Shown piece by piece: positions 62,264-64,000 of a stretch of 64,000 nucleotides of DNA; within the stretch, counting starts at the first letter, position 1; each line of letters opens with the position of its first letter. The position numbers and the translations under genes are program-made. The notes beneath the pieces are model-generated. The model was given only the letters and a program-made list of their open reading frames with translations. It did no database searches and was not told where the DNA came from. The stretch is from the NCBI GenBank assembly GCA_965602785.1, contig CBFDAH010000001.1:1-64000 (forward strand). The letters run 5' to 3'. This DNA comes from JBGSLA01 sp965602785 (GTDB lineage Bacteria > Desulfobacterota > Desulfobaccia > Desulfobaccales > 0-14-0-80-60-11).

Positions 62264-62330
62264 AGAAAAGCCAGTCCGCAGGGGGGCTGCGGTCCCGGGC
62301 CTGTATCACCGGGCTGGCTTTCTTCCTTTG
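62264..62330 (+). terminator. Terminator-like hairpin at the right edge of the cassette
   Basis: AAGAAAAGCCAGTCC pairs with GGGCTGGCTTTCTT (one bulge), enclosing two smaller GC-rich hairpins and followed by a T-rich stretch. It lies directly after the stop of the small zinc-ribbon gene and would end the long phage transcript. Confidence 0.6.
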
Positions 62331-62396
62331 TTCCCTTCCCTCCCTGACGGTTAAGGTCAATCTCTCTCCCCGGGGCTCAGGACGCAGCTCTTCCTA

Positions 62397-62531
62397 AGTA
62401 CTTCGTTGCGAAAATCAGCGTAGGTAATTGCGAGCCTCCTTGAAGATCCGGAACGCATAAAGTCTCCCTTTAAAAAAGGGGGGAATAAAAACCGCTTTCA
62501 AAAAATCCGCTAACTTTCGCAATTAAGTACT
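62397..62531. repeat. 135-bp element with 24-bp terminal inverted repeats
   Basis: The left end 62397-62420 begins AGTACTTCGTTGCGAAAA. The right end 62508-62531 is its reverse complement at 20 of 24 positions. The interior has no coding capacity and includes a CCCTTTAAAAAAGGG palindrome. It is MITE-like, but no clear target duplication could be fixed. Confidence 0.55.
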
Positions 62532-62615
62532 AGCCTCTCGCTCACGAGCCAGGAAATCTCAGACGGTCCCATCCCACCTTTCCCCTTAAATTGAGACTGT
62601 TGTGAAAGTATCTTG

Positions 62616-62671
62616 AGGGGCGGGCCGGGGGACCACTGGCCCCCCGCCCTTGGGCACGGCAAGCCGTGCCC
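62616..62671. repeat. G-rich and GGGCACGGC palindromes
   Basis: 62616-62650 is GGGGCGGGCCGGGGGACCACTGGCCCCCCGCCC. 62652-62671 is a perfect 9-bp palindrome GGGCACGGC-AA-GCCGTGCCC followed by CTGC, a member of the short palindrome family. Confidence 0.7.
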
Positions 62672-62850
62672 CTGCGACTCCCCTCCCAACCCCCTTTAGG
62701 CTTTGGGAAAATCGAGGCCCAAGGTCTCGCTTTTTTGAAAATATGTAAGGGGTTGGGAGAAAGGCGGTTGAGAAAAACAGGGCTACGGGGGGCGCATATC
62801 TAGGTGCTTCCTCCCACAGGTCAAGGCTCCCAAAATCCAGAGATTCGTGC

Positions 62851-62880
62851 TTGACTTGCTTGCCTTCTATTTTGTATTAT
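62851..62880 (+). promoter_or_regulatory. Promoter for the HdrA-like gene
   Basis: TTGACT at 62851-62856, 18-base spacer, TATTAT at 62875-62880. It lies 75 bases before the ATG. The remainder of 62330-62955 holds repeats and no gene. Confidence 0.55.
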
Positions 62881-62955
62881 GACTAGTGGGTTATTTCACA
62901 ATACCTGAACATCAGACGTTATAGAAACCTAAAAACCATAAAGGGAAGGAAATAT

Positions 62956-64000
62956 ATGGCACCACAGGCCCCTCAAAAACCGGTAGGAAAAGTGATGGTC
63001 GTGGGCGCCGGCATCGCCGGGGTGCAGGCGGCCCTGGACCTGGCCAACGCCGGTTTCTACGTCCACCTGGTGGAAAAAAAGTCGGCCATCGGGGGCGTCA
63101 TGGCCCAGTTGGACAAGACCTTTCCCACCAACGATTGTTCCATGTGCATCATCTCTCCCAAGCTGGTGGAATGCGGCCGCCACCTGAACATCGAGATTTC
63201 CACCTTAAGTGAGGTGGCCGCCATCCAAGGCGAGCCCGGGAACTTCACCGTGACCCTGGAGCAGGAGCCCCGCTACATCGACCCGGCCAAGTGCACCGGC
63301 TGCGGGGCCTGCGTTGACGTTTGCCCGGTGGGGGTGCCCGACGAATTCAACCTGAGGTTAAATGAAGGCAAGGCCATTTACCGCTTGTATCCCCAGGCCA
63401 TCCCCTCCACCTTCGCCATCAAGAAGTTTGACCGGGCCCCGTGCACCCGGGCCTGTCCGGCCAACCTGAGCGCCCAAGGCTACGTGCAGCTCATCAAGGC
63501 GGAAAAATTCACCGAATCTTTGGCCCTCATCATGGAGCGGCTGCCCCTGCCCGGCACCATCGGCCGCATCTGCCCCCACCCCTGCGAGACTGACTGCCGC
63601 CGCCAGGAAATGGACGAGCCCATTGCCATTTGCTCCCTGAAGCGTTTTGTGGCGGACCAGGTGGATTGGGACGCTATCCCCGTCCCCGAGGTGGAGCCGC
63701 GGGAGGAGTCGGTGGCCATCGTGGGCTCCGGCCCCGGGGGTCTTGCCTGCGCTTACCATCTGGCCATGATGGGCTTCAAGCCGGTGATTTTTGAAGCCGC
63801 GCCCGAGCCCGGCGGCTGGCTGCGTTACGGCATCCCCGAGTACCGCCTGCCCCGGCAGGTCGTTGATCAGGAAATCAATTACCTGAAAAAGCTGGGGGTG
63901 GATATTCGCTGCAGCACGCCCATCGGCGAAGGCCGCACGGTGAATGACCTCCTCACCCGGGACGGCTTCCGCGCGGTGTACCTGGGCGTGGGCTGCTCGG
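62956..64000 (+). CDS. HdrA-like flavoprotein fused to a GltD/NfnB-like domain (partial, runs off the window)
   Basis: The first 348 residues of a larger FAD/Fe-S oxidoreductase. An HdrA-type N-terminus (VGAGIAGVQAALDLANAGF, Cys region TNDCSMCIISPKLVECGRHL) precedes a ferredoxin-type C-x2-C-x2-C-x3-C (KCTGCGACVDVCPVG). Then comes a GltD/NfnB-type region (CTRACPANLSAQGYVQLI, RICPHPCETDCRR) and a second FAD motif (IVGSGPGGLACAYHL). Such heterodisulfide-reductase-like proteins take part in electron confurcation in sulfate reducers and syntrophs. GGAAGGA precedes the ATG. The C-terminus is beyond the window. Confidence 0.88.
   Translation, partial: MAPQAPQKPVGKVMVVGAGIAGVQAALDLANAGFYVHLVEKKSAIGGVMAQLDKTFPTNDCSMCIISPKLVECGRHLNIEISTLSEVAAIQGEPGNFTVTLEQEPRYIDPAKCTGCGACVDVCPVGVPDEFNLRLNEGKAIYRLYPQAIPSTFAIKKFDRAPCTRACPANLSAQGYVQLIKAEKFTESLALIMERLPLPGTIGRICPHPCETDCRRQEMDEPIAICSLKRFVADQVDWDAIPVPEVEPREESVAIVGSGPGGLACAYHLAMMGFKPVIFEAAPEPGGWLRYGIPEYRLPRQVVDQEINYLKKLGVDIRCSTPIGEGRTVNDLLTRDGFRAVYLGVGCS

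Larger units (their letters stand above)
41984..62330 (+). mobile_element. Phage structural gene cassette (Mu-like head, siphovirus-like tail) without integration or lysis genes
   Basis: About 20 kb from the HTH regulators to a hairpin after the last small gene. It contains terminase, portal, protease, capsid, connectors, tail tube, tape-measure-like, tip and fibre-like genes in syntenic order. No integrase, transposase, repressor of classic type, DNA replication gene or lysozyme is visible. Base composition matches the host, and host-type G-rich repeats occur inside it, pointing to long residence. Edges are inferred from gene content; no att repeats were found. Confidence 0.8.

Noticed and set aside
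1..64000. CRISPR array, rRNA or tRNA genes
   Set aside because: No regularly spaced repeat-spacer arrays, tRNA T-loop-like segments with matching arms, or rRNA-like stretches were recognised on either strand.

Overview
The window looks like a chromosomal segment of a GC-rich, strictly anaerobic bacterium of the Desulfobacterota (former Deltaproteobacteria), possibly near the Desulfobacca/Syntrophobacter lineages. This is inferred from the gene set: a monofunctional Ni-CO dehydrogenase (cooS), a three-gene frdCAB-type fumarate reductase/succinate dehydrogenase, an HdrA-like flavoprotein fused to a GltD/NfnB-like module at the right edge, and ftsH-folP-cdaA-cdaR in one operon. Outer-membrane proteins (BamD-like lipoprotein, TolC-like channel) show a diderm envelope. 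No rRNA, tRNA or CRISPR array was seen.

Layout. 0-4.2 kb (+): cooS, then thioredoxin, thioredoxin reductase and a BamD-like lipoprotein. 4.6-12.2 kb (-): surE; a four-gene GldA/F/G-like ABC exporter operon ending in a DUF4340 protein; a SPOR-domain protein; a GalE-like epimerase. 12.4-14.9 kb (+): a TolC-like channel and an unknown protein. 15.0-18.8 kb (-): an ArsR-headed operon with an MtrA-like (corrinoid methyltransferase-type) protein, two small membrane/exported proteins, a truncated cation-diffusion-type transporter and a PepSY-like exported protein. This block is bounded by a 79-bp near-perfect direct repeat of the 3' end of the preceding gene. 19.2-24.2 kb (-): unknown protein, TGS-domain GTPase, rpoZ, an interrupted zinc-ribbon gene, a membrane-anchored receiver protein, an unknown protein, a FlK-like thioesterase and a flavodoxin-type reductase. 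24.4 kb (+): a TlpA-like thioredoxin. 25.1-28.7 kb (-): pabA-pabB-pabC, with a terminator-like hairpin placed directly ahead of the pabA ribosome binding site, and a zinc-ribbon protein. 28.9-30.0 kb (+): two tandem paralogous microproteins ending in HPGHACG and a metallophosphoesterase. 30.1-41.8 kb (-): a Nudix hydrolase, frdCAB, uppP, ftsH-folP-cdaA-cdaR (protease, folate synthesis and c-di-AMP synthesis with its regulator) and a receiver-TPR protein.

42-62.3 kb is a phage structural cassette. It starts with two divergent paralogous HTH regulators around a 13-bp perfect palindrome. These are followed by a terminase pair, a Mu gp29-type portal, a Mu I-type protease, a DUF2190-type protein, a Mu gpT-type capsid, gp36/gp37-type connectors and a siphovirus-like tail with a very short tape-measure-like protein and a giant LamG-containing tip protein. 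No integrase, transposase, replication protein or lysozyme was found. Three genes are interrupted: the portal at a G7 tract, the tip protein by an in-frame TAA, and a tail protein at a C11 tract. The cassette is either a decaying prophage or a domesticated particle-making element. The right end holds repeats, a small inverted-repeat element and the start of the HdrA-like gene, which runs off the window.

A further theme is a family of G-rich imperfect palindromes (roughly GGGGGAGGG...CCCTCCCCC), present at ten or more intergenic sites. They lie between genes of the pab and frd operons and inside the phage cassette. Function assignments rest on motif recognition by eye; no database search was run.
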